Origin: JBBEDS01 sp040881175
Lineage (GTDB): Bacteria; Patescibacteriota; Minisyncoccia; 2-02-FULL-40-12; IGHO2-01-FULL-4-A
NCBI GenBank assembly: GCA_040881175.1
Contig: JBBEDS010000014.1
Coordinates: forward strand, 1 to 64,000
Length of the DNA stretch: 64,000 nucleotides
Direction: 5' to 3'
This document shows positions 35,565 through 44,874 of the stretch, one piece after another. How positions within the stretch are numbered: position 1 is the stretch's first letter; the number at the start of each line of letters is the position of its first letter. The notes beneath the pieces are model-generated. The model was not told the DNA's origin. It did no database searches and saw nothing but the letters and a program-made list of their open reading frames with translations. The position numbers and the translations under genes are program-made.

Positions 35565-35570
35565 TATAAT
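35565..35570 (+). promoter_or_regulatory. -10 box upstream of the frameshift gene
   Basis: TATAAT, 17 nt before the ATG at 35587. The -35 is weak, about CTGGTT at 35543-35548. Confidence 0.45.
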
Positions 35571-35586
35571 ATACTTATACTACAAA

Positions 35587-35939
35587 ATGAAGCATTTCTA
35601 TAAGATACTCCTTATATTATTAGTTTCCATATTGATATTGTCCGTACCGCAGGCAGTCTTAGCTGGTTTTAGTGTTGGTCTTCCATTCGGTGGTATGATA
35701 CTTTTTGCCATTCCTTGCACATGTAACGCCTCGACTCTCCTAATTGTTGGACCACCAGTGCCAGGTGCTTACATGCTCACACCGGCAACTATTATATTAT
35801 GTATGCGAACTTTAAACCCCTTCCAGGCAGTTGGGTACTAGGCACAGCAGACATACCTATACCCTGCCTGGTAGGTGTGCCACCAGCCTGTCTTCCTGCC
35901 GGTGGTGGGCCAGCTATTAGAATGCTGGGGACCAGTTAA
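35587..35939 (+). CDS. Small secreted CPR protein, two frames joined by a putative -1 frameshift
   Basis: The zero frame (35587-35841) gives 84 aa: a signal peptide (about 1-26, ending AVLAG), then PFGGMILFAIPCTCNAS and VGPPVPG. It stops at TAG 35839-35841. The -1 frame from 35817 continues without a stop to TAA 35937-35939 and adds 40 residues (PLPGSWVLGT... GVPPACLPAGGGP...MLGTS). From memory the WVLG, GGGP and GTS pattern is what related CPR secreted proteins carry at the C-terminus, so the long product (117 aa) looks like the complete family member. A slippery heptamer and a large stem sit at the junction (see next entry). A one-base sequencing or real deletion in the C-run is the alternative. 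It lies at the head of the secretion cluster. Confidence 0.7.
35811..35893 (+). promoter_or_regulatory. Putative -1 programmed ribosomal frameshift signal
   Basis: Slippery heptamer T TTA AAC at 35811-35817, in the correct phase for the zero frame. After a 5-nt spacer (35818-35822) comes a stem-loop: CCAGGCAG (35823-35830) / CTGCCTGG (35864-35871), stacked on GGTA-c-TAGG (35834-35842) / CCTATACC (35856-35863), with a TTG internal bulge, a bulged C and a 13-nt loop. Loop AGACA (35849-35853) could pair with TGTCT (35889-35893) as a pseudoknot. Confidence 0.7.
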
Positions 35940-36023
35940 ACTTAAGTAGAATAAGGCAAAAATCCACCTTAGCGTCGCAAAGAGTTATTAACAGAACCAC
36001 TAACCACAGATAATCAACAATTG

Positions 36024-36032
36024 TGGTATGAT
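36024..36032 (+). promoter_or_regulatory. Extended -10 promoter before the calcium-repeat gene
   Basis: TGG-TATGAT, 50 nt before the ATG at 36082. The region 35940-36023 holds no ORF. Confidence 0.4.
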
Positions 36033-36081
36033 TAGTATAGGAATATGTTAGTTTGTTATTAAGTATTGTCGTATCAATAAT

Positions 36082-37023
36082 ATGAATACAAAACTTAAAA
36101 TAACCCTTGGAGTGCTGCTGCTAGCAGCTGGATTTATGGTAACTCGAGTTGGCTTGTTTTTAAATAATAGCACCAAGAACGCAAGCCTAAGTTTACAAGG
36201 GCAAAACGTATTGTCGGCAACGGACGAGAATCCATTCTTCATTGACACCGATGGCGATGGTATTCCTGACTATGACGAACCGTATTACCGAACAGACCCA
36301 TCTAACCCCGACACCGATGGTGATGGTTATCTTGACGGCGAAGAAGTCGCATCTGAATGTAGCCCAATAATCCCACGGCCAAATGACTGCCCCGACCCAC
36401 ACCTAATCGGGTTCAAGGGCAACCTAACAGATCAAGTATCTGACCTGCTAGTTGGTGGCTTATATTCCGGAGACTTAAAGAACCCCGAAAGCAACAAGGA
36501 CTTCACCAGTAGTATAGGCCTTGTTAGCAGTAAGGTCTTTTTAGATTTTGACAGTAGCTTCGCAGACCAGACTAGCATTGCCGATTTGAACATTTCTGAA
36601 AATAGTGACGTAGATGTTGTCGCTTCCTATATTGAAAATACGGTAAACATCCTAGAAAAAACCATACTTCGGCCCCAACAAGAACAAATCAATGAAATTA
36701 AAAAGGGCCTAAACTTTATGCTACTCTTTCCCGAAGAGGAGAATGAGGTGTTAATTAATCTCAGAGATACTTACACAAAAACTCACCAAGACTTATTGGC
36801 CTTGAATGTACCTCCTGACTGGAAGTACTCTCACTCCAAGCTAGTCAACTCAATTAATAGGTTTGCTCTTATTTATAGCTACATCTCCAATCCCGAAATT
36901 GACCCTGTCGCCAGTATCTTATCCTTCGAGAAATTAATAGATGAATTTTATGCAGCTCAATCCATTTTAGACGAGCTGAGAGTCAAAGCAGATTCATATA
37001 ACCAAACATCTTCTCAGCAATGA
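36082..37023 (+). CDS. Exported protein with calcium-binding DxDGDG repeats
   Basis: 313 aa. An N-terminal membrane segment (about 6-27) exports or anchors it. Two thrombospondin-type-3-like repeats, DTDGDGIPDYDE (about 54-65) and DTDGDGYLDGEE (about 77-88), should bind calcium outside the cell. The rest is helical and acidic, with no known domain. It overlaps the next gene by 4 nt (ATGA), so they are coupled and likely function with the downstream secretion genes. Such DxDGDG proteins are common beside CPR T4SS-like loci, an observation from memory. Confidence 0.75.
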   Translation: MNTKLKITLGVLLLAAGFMVTRVGLFLNNSTKNASLSLQGQNVLSATDENPFFIDTDGDGIPDYDEPYYRTDPSNPDTDGDGYLDGEEVASECSPIIPRPNDCPDPHLIGFKGNLTDQVSDLLVGGLYSGDLKNPESNKDFTSSIGLVSSKVFLDFDSSFADQTSIADLNISENSDVDVVASYIENTVNILEKTILRPQQEQINEIKKGLNFMLLFPEEENEVLINLRDTYTKTHQDLLALNVPPDWKYSHSKLVNSINRFALIYSYISNPEIDPVASILSFEKLIDEFYAAQSILDELRVKADSYNQTSSQQ

Positions 37024-38315
37024 AGAACCAAATTAAGGTAATCGTCTTGTGTGCTTTAGTGATTGCGTCTGGATTTGCCGTACACCTTAGACTACGAGAG
37101 GCCAAGGCTTTTACAAGCTTTGGCACAGCCCTCATACCAGCAGTACCAGTAAGTGTAGTCGCAGACGTGCCTTTTAGTGTGAAGGAGCAAATAGAAGACG
37201 TGCTTGTGAGAAAATTGGCCCAGAAAGCTCAGTCAAAACTACAAGACGGGGTTCTGTCTAAAATTCAAACGGCTGGCAGACTCGGAGGACCGGCATTCAT
37301 AGGCAACTGGCAAAGCTTCCTGCAAGACGCCCAATATATAGGAGAGGGTACATTCCAATCAATGCTAAGCGATGCAATCTCTAAAAACGAGGTATGCGAC
37401 TACCTGAAGGGACCACTAAGCCTAATATTCAAACCGCCCTCACGTCCGGCAGCAGGTATCAGCTCAGGTCTTAACCGCATCTACGATCTCCAGCCCTACG
37501 GCTCCAAGGTTCGTTGTAGTAATTTAGTCAAATCTTTGGATTTGAATACGTTTAGAGAAGACTTTACTCAAGGCGGCTGGGGAGCTTGGGATGAATTAAT
37601 TAAACCGCAAAATAACTTTCTGGGTACTTATAACACAAGCCTAACAGAATTAATAAAACGTCGTTCTTTCTCAGAAACCGCCGATGCAAAAGAAGGTACG
37701 TCCGGGAGTGGTTTTACGTCTAAACGTGATTGTACGGGACAAACCACTCTTACCTGTATCGTGTTAGGACAAATCCAGACACCAGGTAAAATACTTGAAG
37801 ACACGGTGCAAAGGTCAATCGATGAAGACTTCTCCTGGATTACAAGTGCAGATGAATTCTCAGAGCTATTACTTGCTATAGGCGACTCTCTGTTCAATGC
37901 GGTTATTTCAAAGATAGACAACCTCGGAGGCGGAGGTGGAGGTTTTTCCGGCGGAGGGGGAGGTGGAGGAGGTCAGCCAGCGAACGGAAGCGGAGAAGAG
38001 CCAGCAGCTTTAGACGCATCTTGTCTCTCAGAGTGTATGAAGAATACTGATTCAGTTTGCTCTGAAGCAACTCCGGCCTGTATCGATATAGCCGGTCCGA
38101 ATGGTACTCCAGATGGTACAATCGATTTTATAGATCGCATAGTGGCTGGCTTGGGAGGGAACACTCAAAATCTTGACATTGCAACTATTCTAAATTTAGA
38201 TCCCACATCTTTTTCATCAGCGTGTCGTTTGCCTGGTGATCCTGACAGTCCTGAATTACTACAGTGCAGGTCTAATGTGGCATCAGAGTGTACCAACATA
38301 TGTACGCCTAAATAA
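37020..38315 (+). CDS. Exported protein of the secretion cluster with Gly-rich linker
   Basis: 431 aa. Signal-anchor at about 7-24; helical amphipathic middle (about 50-130); a Gly-rich linker (about 301-322, GGGGGGFSGGGGGGGG) before a Cys-containing C-terminal domain (CLSECMKNTDSVC, CRLPG, CTNIC), probably disulfide-bonded outside. Unrecognised, but its position between the DxDGDG protein and the VirB6-like protein suggests a structural or periplasmic part of the export machine. Confidence 0.65.
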   Translation: MKNQIKVIVLCALVIASGFAVHLRLREAKAFTSFGTALIPAVPVSVVADVPFSVKEQIEDVLVRKLAQKAQSKLQDGVLSKIQTAGRLGGPAFIGNWQSFLQDAQYIGEGTFQSMLSDAISKNEVCDYLKGPLSLIFKPPSRPAAGISSGLNRIYDLQPYGSKVRCSNLVKSLDLNTFREDFTQGGWGAWDELIKPQNNFLGTYNTSLTELIKRRSFSETADAKEGTSGSGFTSKRDCTGQTTLTCIVLGQIQTPGKILEDTVQRSIDEDFSWITSADEFSELLLAIGDSLFNAVISKIDNLGGGGGGFSGGGGGGGGQPANGSGEEPAALDASCLSECMKNTDSVCSEATPACIDIAGPNGTPDGTIDFIDRIVAGLGGNTQNLDIATILNLDPTSFSSACRLPGDPDSPELLQCRSNVASECTNICTPK

Positions 38316-38354
38316 CCCAGCCCTTGCTAAGCCAACAGTTCTGATCTGCTCCTA

Positions 38355-40682
38355 ATGTCAAAAACAAACCTAAGAAAAAACGTGCTTAAAATAGTCCTCA
38401 TATCGCTGGTTTTATTTGCATTTTTTGTTCCCCAGCATACAAATGCCGATCTGATAGATATCTCGTCTTCCGTTTTCGATACAGGTGTGGCCTGGGCAAA
38501 TGCCAGAGTACTGGAAGGCATGGGAAATATAATATCCTGGTCGGCATTGATGTTAGAACAGTTTATCAAACCGGATGTTCAAGAGTACATACTCAACTAT
38601 AGCGTTGTCGAAGAAAGCTGGACGATAATCAGAAACTTCGTGAATATGTTCTTCATTCTGTTTTTAATCATTATCGCCTTCGGTACTATCTTTGGTATTG
38701 AAAAATATTATTGGCGCAATACGATCATGCCGTTTCTAGCAGCGGCACTGCTAGTTAACTTTAGCTTAGCCATAGGCAAGTTCGTTATCCAAATAGGTAA
38801 CAGTCTCGCAGCAATGGTGCTTGTATGGATACAGCAGTCCGGAGCTAACATATCAACTAACCTGGGAAGTGGCCTGGGTCTGGGTTCTTATTTTAAAGAT
38901 CCGGGAATTGGCGCCCTAGCATCTATTGCAGGCGGAGGCGCCCAGACTCTTGTAACTCTGGTCTTTTCGGCTGTATTCTTAACGATAACCCTATTCGCGC
39001 TTCTATCTGCACTAATATTCGCAATTGCCAGAATTCCTGTGTTGTGGGCAATTCTGATTTTATCTCCTATAGCCTTCGTCAGCTATGCACTACCGAGTCT
39101 ACAGCATATCTGGAAAAAATGGTGGAGCTACTTAATAAGTTGGTCTTTTTTCTTGCCTACTTATTTATTTTTTCTGATGTTCTCCATATTCTTCATAAGC
39201 CAGAAGGGGAAGGTAGGTACCCCACAACCCACAGGAATAGCAGAGGCACTTGTCGGTCCAGGGTCAGCAGTAGGAGATCTGTTGTTTTTCATCCTCACCA
39301 TATTATTCTTAGTGGGCGGTCTTCTCGCATCTTTCAAGGTTGGCTCTCTTGCTGGTAGTGGGGTGAACAAAACATTCAGTGCGATTCAGGGAGGTATTAA
39401 GAGGGGTACCAGAAGAATCACGGGTTATGACACTGCCGCAGCCGGAGTTAGAGAAGGCCTGCAAGGCAGGATAGACGAGATTAGCGAGAAAGGACTCGCT
39501 GGCATCGGCGGTGCCCAACGAGCCAGGATTAGCCAGGCTAAATGGGCCGAGAGTTTCGGCTTTGGAACAAAGAGGGGGGCGGCAGATGAAGCCCGCCAGA
39601 AAGAAATAGAGAAAGAATTCTCAAAACTCAAGACCCTAAACCTAGACAAAACTGGCTTGGAGCAGAGACTTTCAAGCACTAAGGGTATAGATAAGATGGC
39701 TGCCTTGAGGTTAAAGGCCGAACAAGGATGGCTTAATACAAAGGATCTTGATCAAATAAAGGAAGCCATACAGAGTTTGGGTGGAGGTAAGACTATAGCT
39801 GGTGTTTCATTCATTAACTCTCTGAAGAAGGGTGGCTTCAAAGATATTACAAAAAGCACCGTTGAAAAAGAGGCCCTCTTTAATAGTCTCTCTGGCCCTG
39901 AATTCATAGAGCTACAGAAAGCTCTTGGATCGGATATGGCAAAGAAGAAGGAGATTATTAAACCAGAGATGGCCAAGAAAGTTATTGGCTTGTATGAAAA
40001 TGACTCAGCAGAGGCCAAGAAAGAAATCATGGATGCTATTAAAAATAATCTCGGCAATATATATGCGGATAAAGGCGCTCGTGAGAAGTTTCTTGTAGAC
40101 ACAACCGACGCGAGCAATACTGAGTTGCGAAGGTTGTTAGCAGAAAAAATGGTTGAAGACGACGAGATTGACAGCTATAAGAAATACCATGCTGCTCAAG
40201 AACTATTCAGCGGAGATCCACAAAAGATAACAGATATGCGCAATAAGATAGCGAAAGAAAACCCTATAGTTGCGGCTGAAGTCGAGACTAGATCTAACAT
40301 GAGCGCTACAAAGCCAGGAATAATTAACCCAGACTACGTGCTTGAGGAGGCTGATCAAAAGGCAATAGCTGACACAGATACAATAAAGAAAGCTGTGGGT
40401 AAGGCAAGTGCCAAACAGCTGGGCCAATCTAACAAAGACACCTGGAAAGAAGATTGGTTTAAGATAGCCCTCTGGAAAAAAGCTGATTCATTACAAAAAG
40501 TAGACCCACACAAATCGGCCGCAGGTAAGAGGAGGAGAATACCTGGAGGAGGAGAAAGATTCTTACAATCCCTTAAAAAGTCTGTCGGCGAAAACACAGA
40601 TAAAATACCTGTGCTAAATGAGTTGCTCCAGTCTTTTGATGAATCGACAGGAGCTTTTAACCCCCTGCCACCAACCCCTTAG
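38355..40682 (+). CDS. VirB6/TrbL-like multi-spanning membrane protein
   Basis: 775 aa. Signal/TM at about 9-26 and further helices up to about 335 (e.g. FFILFLIIIAFGTIFG, VTLVFSAVFLTITLFALLSAL, GDLLFFILTILFLVGGLLAS), then a long soluble charged C-terminal half (about 340-775) with repeated Lys/Glu helices. Architecture and place before PrgI and VirB4 match VirB6/TrbL, the inner-membrane channel of type IV secretion systems. The long soluble tail is typical of CPR versions, as far as I recall. Confidence 0.78.
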   Translation: MSKTNLRKNVLKIVLISLVLFAFFVPQHTNADLIDISSSVFDTGVAWANARVLEGMGNIISWSALMLEQFIKPDVQEYILNYSVVEESWTIIRNFVNMFFILFLIIIAFGTIFGIEKYYWRNTIMPFLAAALLVNFSLAIGKFVIQIGNSLAAMVLVWIQQSGANISTNLGSGLGLGSYFKDPGIGALASIAGGGAQTLVTLVFSAVFLTITLFALLSALIFAIARIPVLWAILILSPIAFVSYALPSLQHIWKKWWSYLISWSFFLPTYLFFLMFSIFFISQKGKVGTPQPTGIAEALVGPGSAVGDLLFFILTILFLVGGLLASFKVGSLAGSGVNKTFSAIQGGIKRGTRRITGYDTAAAGVREGLQGRIDEISEKGLAGIGGAQRARISQAKWAESFGFGTKRGAADEARQKEIEKEFSKLKTLNLDKTGLEQRLSSTKGIDKMAALRLKAEQGWLNTKDLDQIKEAIQSLGGGKTIAGVSFINSLKKGGFKDITKSTVEKEALFNSLSGPEFIELQKALGSDMAKKKEIIKPEMAKKVIGLYENDSAEAKKEIMDAIKNNLGNIYADKGAREKFLVDTTDASNTELRRLLAEKMVEDDEIDSYKKYHAAQELFSGDPQKITDMRNKIAKENPIVAAEVETRSNMSATKPGIINPDYVLEEADQKAIADTDTIKKAVGKASAKQLGQSNKDTWKEDWFKIALWKKADSLQKVDPHKSAAGKRRRIPGGGERFLQSLKKSVGENTDKIPVLNELLQSFDESTGAFNPLPPTP

Positions 40683-40703
40683 CTAGGGCCAAAAAACACA
40701 AGT

Positions 40704-41201
40704 ATGTCAAATGAAATAAATAAAATTTACGACCCAGTCGAGATAGACGCTGACTTCTTCGCCGAGAATGAAGATGAACAAGAAAGATTCTACTCAATTG
40801 TTAAAACATTGCCCGATCTGGTATTGGATGTGCTATTTGGCCTAGACACCCCCAAGATACTAGAGGGCATAGCACGAAACTTTGGACTACAACCTGAACA
40901 GTCAGCAATCTTATCAAGACTGGTTCGTAAGGTTCTAATCGGTGATTTTTATATAGGGGACTTTCCATCTAAGATATCCTCCGGGCTTGACGTAGATCAA
41001 GATAAGGCACGGGAGATAGCAAAAGCCACTGCTTCTGACCTATTTATAGATGCGGTGGCAGATATCAAGCGCATCCATTTGCAGAAGTTTCCCAATGCTT
41101 CCTTAGAAAAACAGCCAGAAGATACCAAGGGTCAGCAGCACGGAGTAAAAAATTTGTCAGAGACTGGCGGTAATATCATTGACCTGCGGTCCAGAAACTG
41201 A
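40704..41201 (+). CDS. Hypothetical protein in the secretion cluster
   Basis: 165 aa, soluble, acidic; helical segments around ILEGIARNFGLQPEQSAILSRLVRKV (split here: about 54-80) resemble a small helical bundle. Ends in SETGGNIIDLRSRN. No family recognised. It sits directly after the VirB6-like gene in the same orientation, with a 21-nt spacer, so may be a cytoplasmic accessory. Confidence 0.55.
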   Translation: MSNEINKIYDPVEIDADFFAENEDEQERFYSIVKTLPDLVLDVLFGLDTPKILEGIARNFGLQPEQSAILSRLVRKVLIGDFYIGDFPSKISSGLDVDQDKAREIAKATASDLFIDAVADIKRIHLQKFPNASLEKQPEDTKGQQHGVKNLSETGGNIIDLRSRN

Positions 41202-41232
41202 AACAAAAAGCCCCCCAATCAAGGCGGGCAAT

Positions 41233-41976
41233 TTAAGATTTGTATCCTATGCTGAATAGTCCGAAACTAATAACATTTACAATTCTCTTTGCAGTATAGA
41301 GGTTTACTAGGAGTCTGGATGAGACCTTGACTATAAATTCCTCCCTGCTAAAATTTTCAAAAAGGTAATCTCGAAAGATTCTAGTTATCTCTCTTTTTTG
41401 TTCCGTAGAAAGTTTAAATTTACGACCCAGCTTTTCTTCTATGAATACCGCGGTTTCGAAACCCATCATAGCTGACTGCTTATGGGGCGGCAGTTTACCT
41501 ACTTTTTCTACGTAACCTTGAATCCGTGTTATATCGTCCTTGCTCAGCCGCTTGAGTGCCTCCTTTAGTAGCTGAAGTGTCTTTTGAAACCCAGCGGCCA
41601 GAGAGTATCTCTTTGCCTCTGCGGCAGAGAGCATCGCCTTTTCAGTCATGGCAATTTGACTCCTAAGTTCCTCTTCTTTTCTAAGTTGCTCAGCGGTTTT
41701 ACCATAAGAATCAATATTGTAGGGTGTGGCGTACTCACGGTCTTCACCGTCGTAGTTAGCAATGTCAAAAGCCTCGCACTCTTCATCTCCAGGCTCTTCT
41801 TTGTCTATTTGAGTCTCCTTAATCAGTTCCGCTAAATTTTTATTCCCTAGATGGTCTTGATAACCTCTATTTTGCTCCAAAGTTCTTCGACGACCATCAT
41901 TACTTAACCAACTTTCGGTACCTTCTAAAAGTGGGCGGTACCCTTTGAGACCCTCCTCATAGGAATAGCTGGACAT
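41233..41976 (-). CDS. Hypothetical protein with a UVR-like helical hairpin
   Basis: 247 aa, on the opposite strand inside the secretion cluster. Residues about 105-140 (LRSQIAMTEKAMLSAAEAK then YSLAAGFQKTLQLL) resemble the short UVR helical hairpin of UvrB/UvrC, but this is tentative. The C-terminal 90 residues are helical with basic patches. ATG start is supported by an AGAGGAA element. It has its own promoter (42024-42051). Confidence 0.5.
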   Translation of the reverse strand: MSSYSYEEGLKGYRPLLEGTESWLSNDGRRRTLEQNRGYQDHLGNKNLAELIKETQIDKEEPGDEECEAFDIANYDGEDREYATPYNIDSYGKTAEQLRKEEELRSQIAMTEKAMLSAAEAKRYSLAAGFQKTLQLLKEALKRLSKDDITRIQGYVEKVGKLPPHKQSAMMGFETAVFIEEKLGRKFKLSTEQKREITRIFRDYLFENFSREEFIVKVSSRLLVNLYTAKRIVNVISFGLFSIGYKS

Positions 41977-42023
41977 TTGAAATTCCTCTTCTCTATTTAA
42001 AGGTTCTTAGCATGTTGCTAATT

Positions 42024-42051
42024 ATCGTAACATAAAAGGTAGTGTTGTCAA
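42024..42051 (-). promoter_or_regulatory. Promoter of the 41233-41976 gene
   Basis: On the minus strand TTGACA (42051-42046), 16-nt spacer, TACGAT (42029-42024). Divergent from the prgI promoter. Confidence 0.6.
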
Positions 42052-42078
42052 GCGATAAGTCCTGTAAGTATCTGTGCT

Positions 42079-42108
42079 TTGTTTTTTCTATCAAAAACCT
42101 GATATAAT
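42079..42108 (+). promoter_or_regulatory. Promoter of prgI-virB4
   Basis: TTGTTT (42079-42084), 18-nt spacer, TATAAT (42103-42108), giving a leader of about 20 nt before ATG 42135. Confidence 0.65.
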
Positions 42109-42134
42109 TAACAGTATACGCTTTACATTAAAAA

Positions 42135-42479
42135 ATGCGCTTCCAAGTCCCACAATTTATAGAAACTGAGACCAAGATAGTAGGGCCATTTACGCTCAAG
42201 CAGTTTTTGTACTTAGCCTCTGGTGCAGCACTCATTTTTATACTTCAATATGCCGTCAGTTTTACTTTCTTGATAATTCTCGGCCTACCTATAGCTATCC
42301 TAGCTCTTGCATTAGCGTTTTATAAAATTGATGGGATGCCTCTTCCGCAGTATATATTAATGGCATTTTCTTTCATGAGCGGTACTAAGAAATACGTTTT
42401 TAGTAAAAAACAGGATCAGCAATACATACAGAACCAGAATATTAAAAGCCTACAAGACCAGAACGACAATGGCAGCTAA
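42135..42479 (+). CDS. prgI: PrgI-family membrane protein (VirB3-like)
   Basis: 114 aa. Conserved opening FQVPQFIETETKIVGPFTLKQ (in two parts: FQVPQFIE, then VGPFTLKQFLYL), two transmembrane helices (about 27-45 and 48-67), and the KIDGMPLPQYI motif (about 70-80). PrgI proteins are the VirB3 counterparts in Gram-positive and CPR type IV secretion loci and precede VirB4. It overlaps the next gene by 11 nt. Confidence 0.85.
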   Translation: MRFQVPQFIETETKIVGPFTLKQFLYLASGAALIFILQYAVSFTFLIILGLPIAILALALAFYKIDGMPLPQYILMAFSFMSGTKKYVFSKKQDQQYIQNQNIKSLQDQNDNGS

Positions 42480-43113
42480 AAAACAAGCGGCACAGCCGCA
42501 AACAACTAAAGACTTCGTCCAGATATCAGAAATTCGTGATAACATAGTAGTTCTTAAAGATGGCTCTCTGAGGTCTCTTATTGAAGTCGGGTCAATAAAC
42601 TTTGAGTTAAAGTCTGCCGATGAGCAGGCGGCTATAATCCAAGGTTTTCAGGGATTTCTAAATTCGATAGATTTCCCTCTTCAAATCATGATCAACTCTA
42701 GGAAATTAGACATTGAACCATACGTAAAATCCCTTGAAGACTTGAGTCAGAGTCTTAAGAACGAGCTTCTGAAGATTCAGGCAGCTGAATATACTAGGTT
42801 CATAAAAGGCCTCACCGAACTGACTAATATCATGGCTAAGAAATTTTACATAATAGTTCCTTTCTATGTTATAGAAAATGCGGTCAAAACTCCTGGAGGA
42901 TTCTTCGGAGCAATAAAGGGTGCCATAATCCCTTCGAAGGCTGAGAAAAAGATAACTGATGAAGAGTTGGAAAACTACAAGGTGCAGCTCACCCAGAGGA
43001 CAGATATAGTATATGGCGGCCTAAGCGGTCTTGGACTACAAATGAGAGTTTTATCAAAAAATGAACTTATGAATATGTTTTATTCATATTATAACCCCGG
43101 TTCGCATCTATAA
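42469..43113 (+). CDS. VirB4/TraC N-terminal domain protein (separate chain)
   Basis: 214 aa with no Walker motifs. DFVQISEIRDNIVVLKDG and the EQAAIIQGFQGFLNSIDFPLQI pattern (two parts) match the N-terminal region of VirB4/TraC ATPases. Its TAA overlaps the ATG of the ATPase gene (TAATG), so the VirB4 protein is split in two coupled genes here. No internal frameshift evidence was seen. This split layout is, from memory, common in CPR. Confidence 0.72.
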   Translation: MAAKKQAAQPQTTKDFVQISEIRDNIVVLKDGSLRSLIEVGSINFELKSADEQAAIIQGFQGFLNSIDFPLQIMINSRKLDIEPYVKSLEDLSQSLKNELLKIQAAEYTRFIKGLTELTNIMAKKFYIIVPFYVIENAVKTPGGFFGAIKGAIIPSKAEKKITDEELENYKVQLTQRTDIVYGGLSGLGLQMRVLSKNELMNMFYSYYNPGSHL

Positions 43114-44873
43114 TGGCTGAGGAGATAACAGAACAACAAGGTAAGCTTACAGATGACCTACTAGCGCCCTCGGCTATAAATATTTCGTCTAGTAATATCC
43201 AAATCGGCAGCCAGTATGCACGAACGCTTTTTGTAGTTACATATCCAAGATATTTAAACACAAACTGGTTCTCTCCGATAATAAATCTAGATAGGCCTCT
43301 TGATATAGCAATCTACGTACATCCCCAGAATACGGCGACCATTCTGAAACAATTGCGGGATCGACTTGGCAGATTTGAGGCGCAGGCGATGGAAGAGCAA
43401 GCGTCGGGCAAGGTCAGAGATCCCATTCTTGAAACAGCTATCCATGATATTGAAGTCTTAAGAGATCGTCTTCAGCAAGGCACTGATAGGTTCTTTGAGC
43501 TAGGCTTATATATAACAATCTATGGAGACTCCACCAAAGAACTCGATGAAACGGAGAATAAGATAAAGACTGTCATGGACGCCCAGCTTGTATATACAAA
43601 ACCTGCCACCTTTCGTATGAAAGAAGGCTTCTTCTCTACAATGCCTCTTAACGACGACCAATTGAATGTTCATACCTCTCTTAACACCGAGCCGATATCA
43701 TCGATATTCCCATTCGTCTCATACGATCTGACTACAGAGAAGGGGATACTCTATGGAATAAACAGCCATAATAATTCTCTAGTTCTTTTCGACCGTTTTG
43801 ACTTGGAAAATGCAAATATGGTCATCTTCGGTAAATCTGGAGGCGGTAAAAGTTATACGGTAAAACTTGAGATACTGAGAAGTTTAATGTTTGGGGCTCA
43901 AATATTTGTCATTGATCCTGAGAATGAATATAAGTTCTTATCAGATACGGTAGGAGGAACCACTGTTAAAATATCCATAACCTCAGATAACCATATCAAT
44001 CCTTTTGACTTACCTAAACCGCTGGAGGACGAGAGCTCCGCAGACGTTCTGCGTTCACATGTAGTTAACCTGGTCGGTCTCTTTAAGCTGATGTTCGGCG
44101 CATTAACACCCGAGGAGGAGGCAATTCTGGATGAGGCAATCACTCAAACATACGCGATAAAAGACATTACGCCAGGTACTCTTGATTTCAGTAACATCAC
44201 TCCTCCTTTAATGTCTGACCTACAGAGCATACTTGAGGGAATGACCGGGACCGAGTCTCTTATTATCAGGATTAAGAAGTACACGGAGGGAAGCTACTCG
44301 GGATTCCTCAATAGTCCGACAGATGTTCAGCTGAACAACCAACTCGTAGCTTTTAGCATCAGAGATATGGAAGAAGAGTTACGACCTATAGCTATGTACC
44401 TTGTCCTTAACTTCATATGGACACAGGTTAGAGCTGAGCTGAGGAAGAGATTGTTGGTAGTAGACGAAGCCTGGGTTCTAATGAAGCATGATGCCGGAGC
44501 GCAGTTCCTTTTCAACGTCGCCAAACGCGCCCGCAAATACTTCTTAGGACTCACAACTATATCACAGGACATCCCTGACTTCATGGCTTCCCCTTACGGG
44601 AAACCAATCGTTACCAACTCCTCGTTACAGCTGCTACTAAAGCAGTCTCCAGCCTCCATTGATCTGGTACAAAAAACGTTCAATCTCACCGATGCTGAAA
44701 AATTCTTCTTGCTAGAATCTCAGGTTGGGCATGGTTTATTCTTCGCTGGTTCAAATCACGTTGCCTTAAGAGTTATTGCATCCTACGCAGAGGACCAAAT
44801 TATAACCTCTGACCCTAGGCAGATACTCGAGATAGAGGAAGCAAAGAGGCAGCTTGAACAGAACGGAAGTTAA
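43113..44873 (+). CDS. virB4: VirB4-like type IV secretion ATPase
   Basis: Energises substrate or pilus export in type IV secretion. Walker A GKSGGGKSY (240-248), Walker B LLVVDEAWVLM (about 448-458), and the sensor ARKYFLGLTTISQD. N-terminal 200 residues continue the VirB4 fold. 586 aa; with the preceding 214-aa gene it sums to a full VirB4 (about 800). No VirD4 coupling protein or relaxase is seen in the window, so DNA transfer is not implied. Confidence 0.9.
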   Translation: MAEEITEQQGKLTDDLLAPSAINISSSNIQIGSQYARTLFVVTYPRYLNTNWFSPIINLDRPLDIAIYVHPQNTATILKQLRDRLGRFEAQAMEEQASGKVRDPILETAIHDIEVLRDRLQQGTDRFFELGLYITIYGDSTKELDETENKIKTVMDAQLVYTKPATFRMKEGFFSTMPLNDDQLNVHTSLNTEPISSIFPFVSYDLTTEKGILYGINSHNNSLVLFDRFDLENANMVIFGKSGGGKSYTVKLEILRSLMFGAQIFVIDPENEYKFLSDTVGGTTVKISITSDNHINPFDLPKPLEDESSADVLRSHVVNLVGLFKLMFGALTPEEEAILDEAITQTYAIKDITPGTLDFSNITPPLMSDLQSILEGMTGTESLIIRIKKYTEGSYSGFLNSPTDVQLNNQLVAFSIRDMEEELRPIAMYLVLNFIWTQVRAELRKRLLVVDEAWVLMKHDAGAQFLFNVAKRARKYFLGLTTISQDIPDFMASPYGKPIVTNSSLQLLLKQSPASIDLVQKTFNLTDAEKFFLLESQVGHGLFFAGSNHVALRVIASYAEDQIITSDPRQILEIEEAKRQLEQNGS

Positions 44874-44874
44874 C

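Noticed and set aside
37928..37975. GGAGGTGGAGG-rich repeat as a DNA repeat element
   Set aside because: It encodes the in-frame Gly linker of the 431-aa protein, so it is coding.
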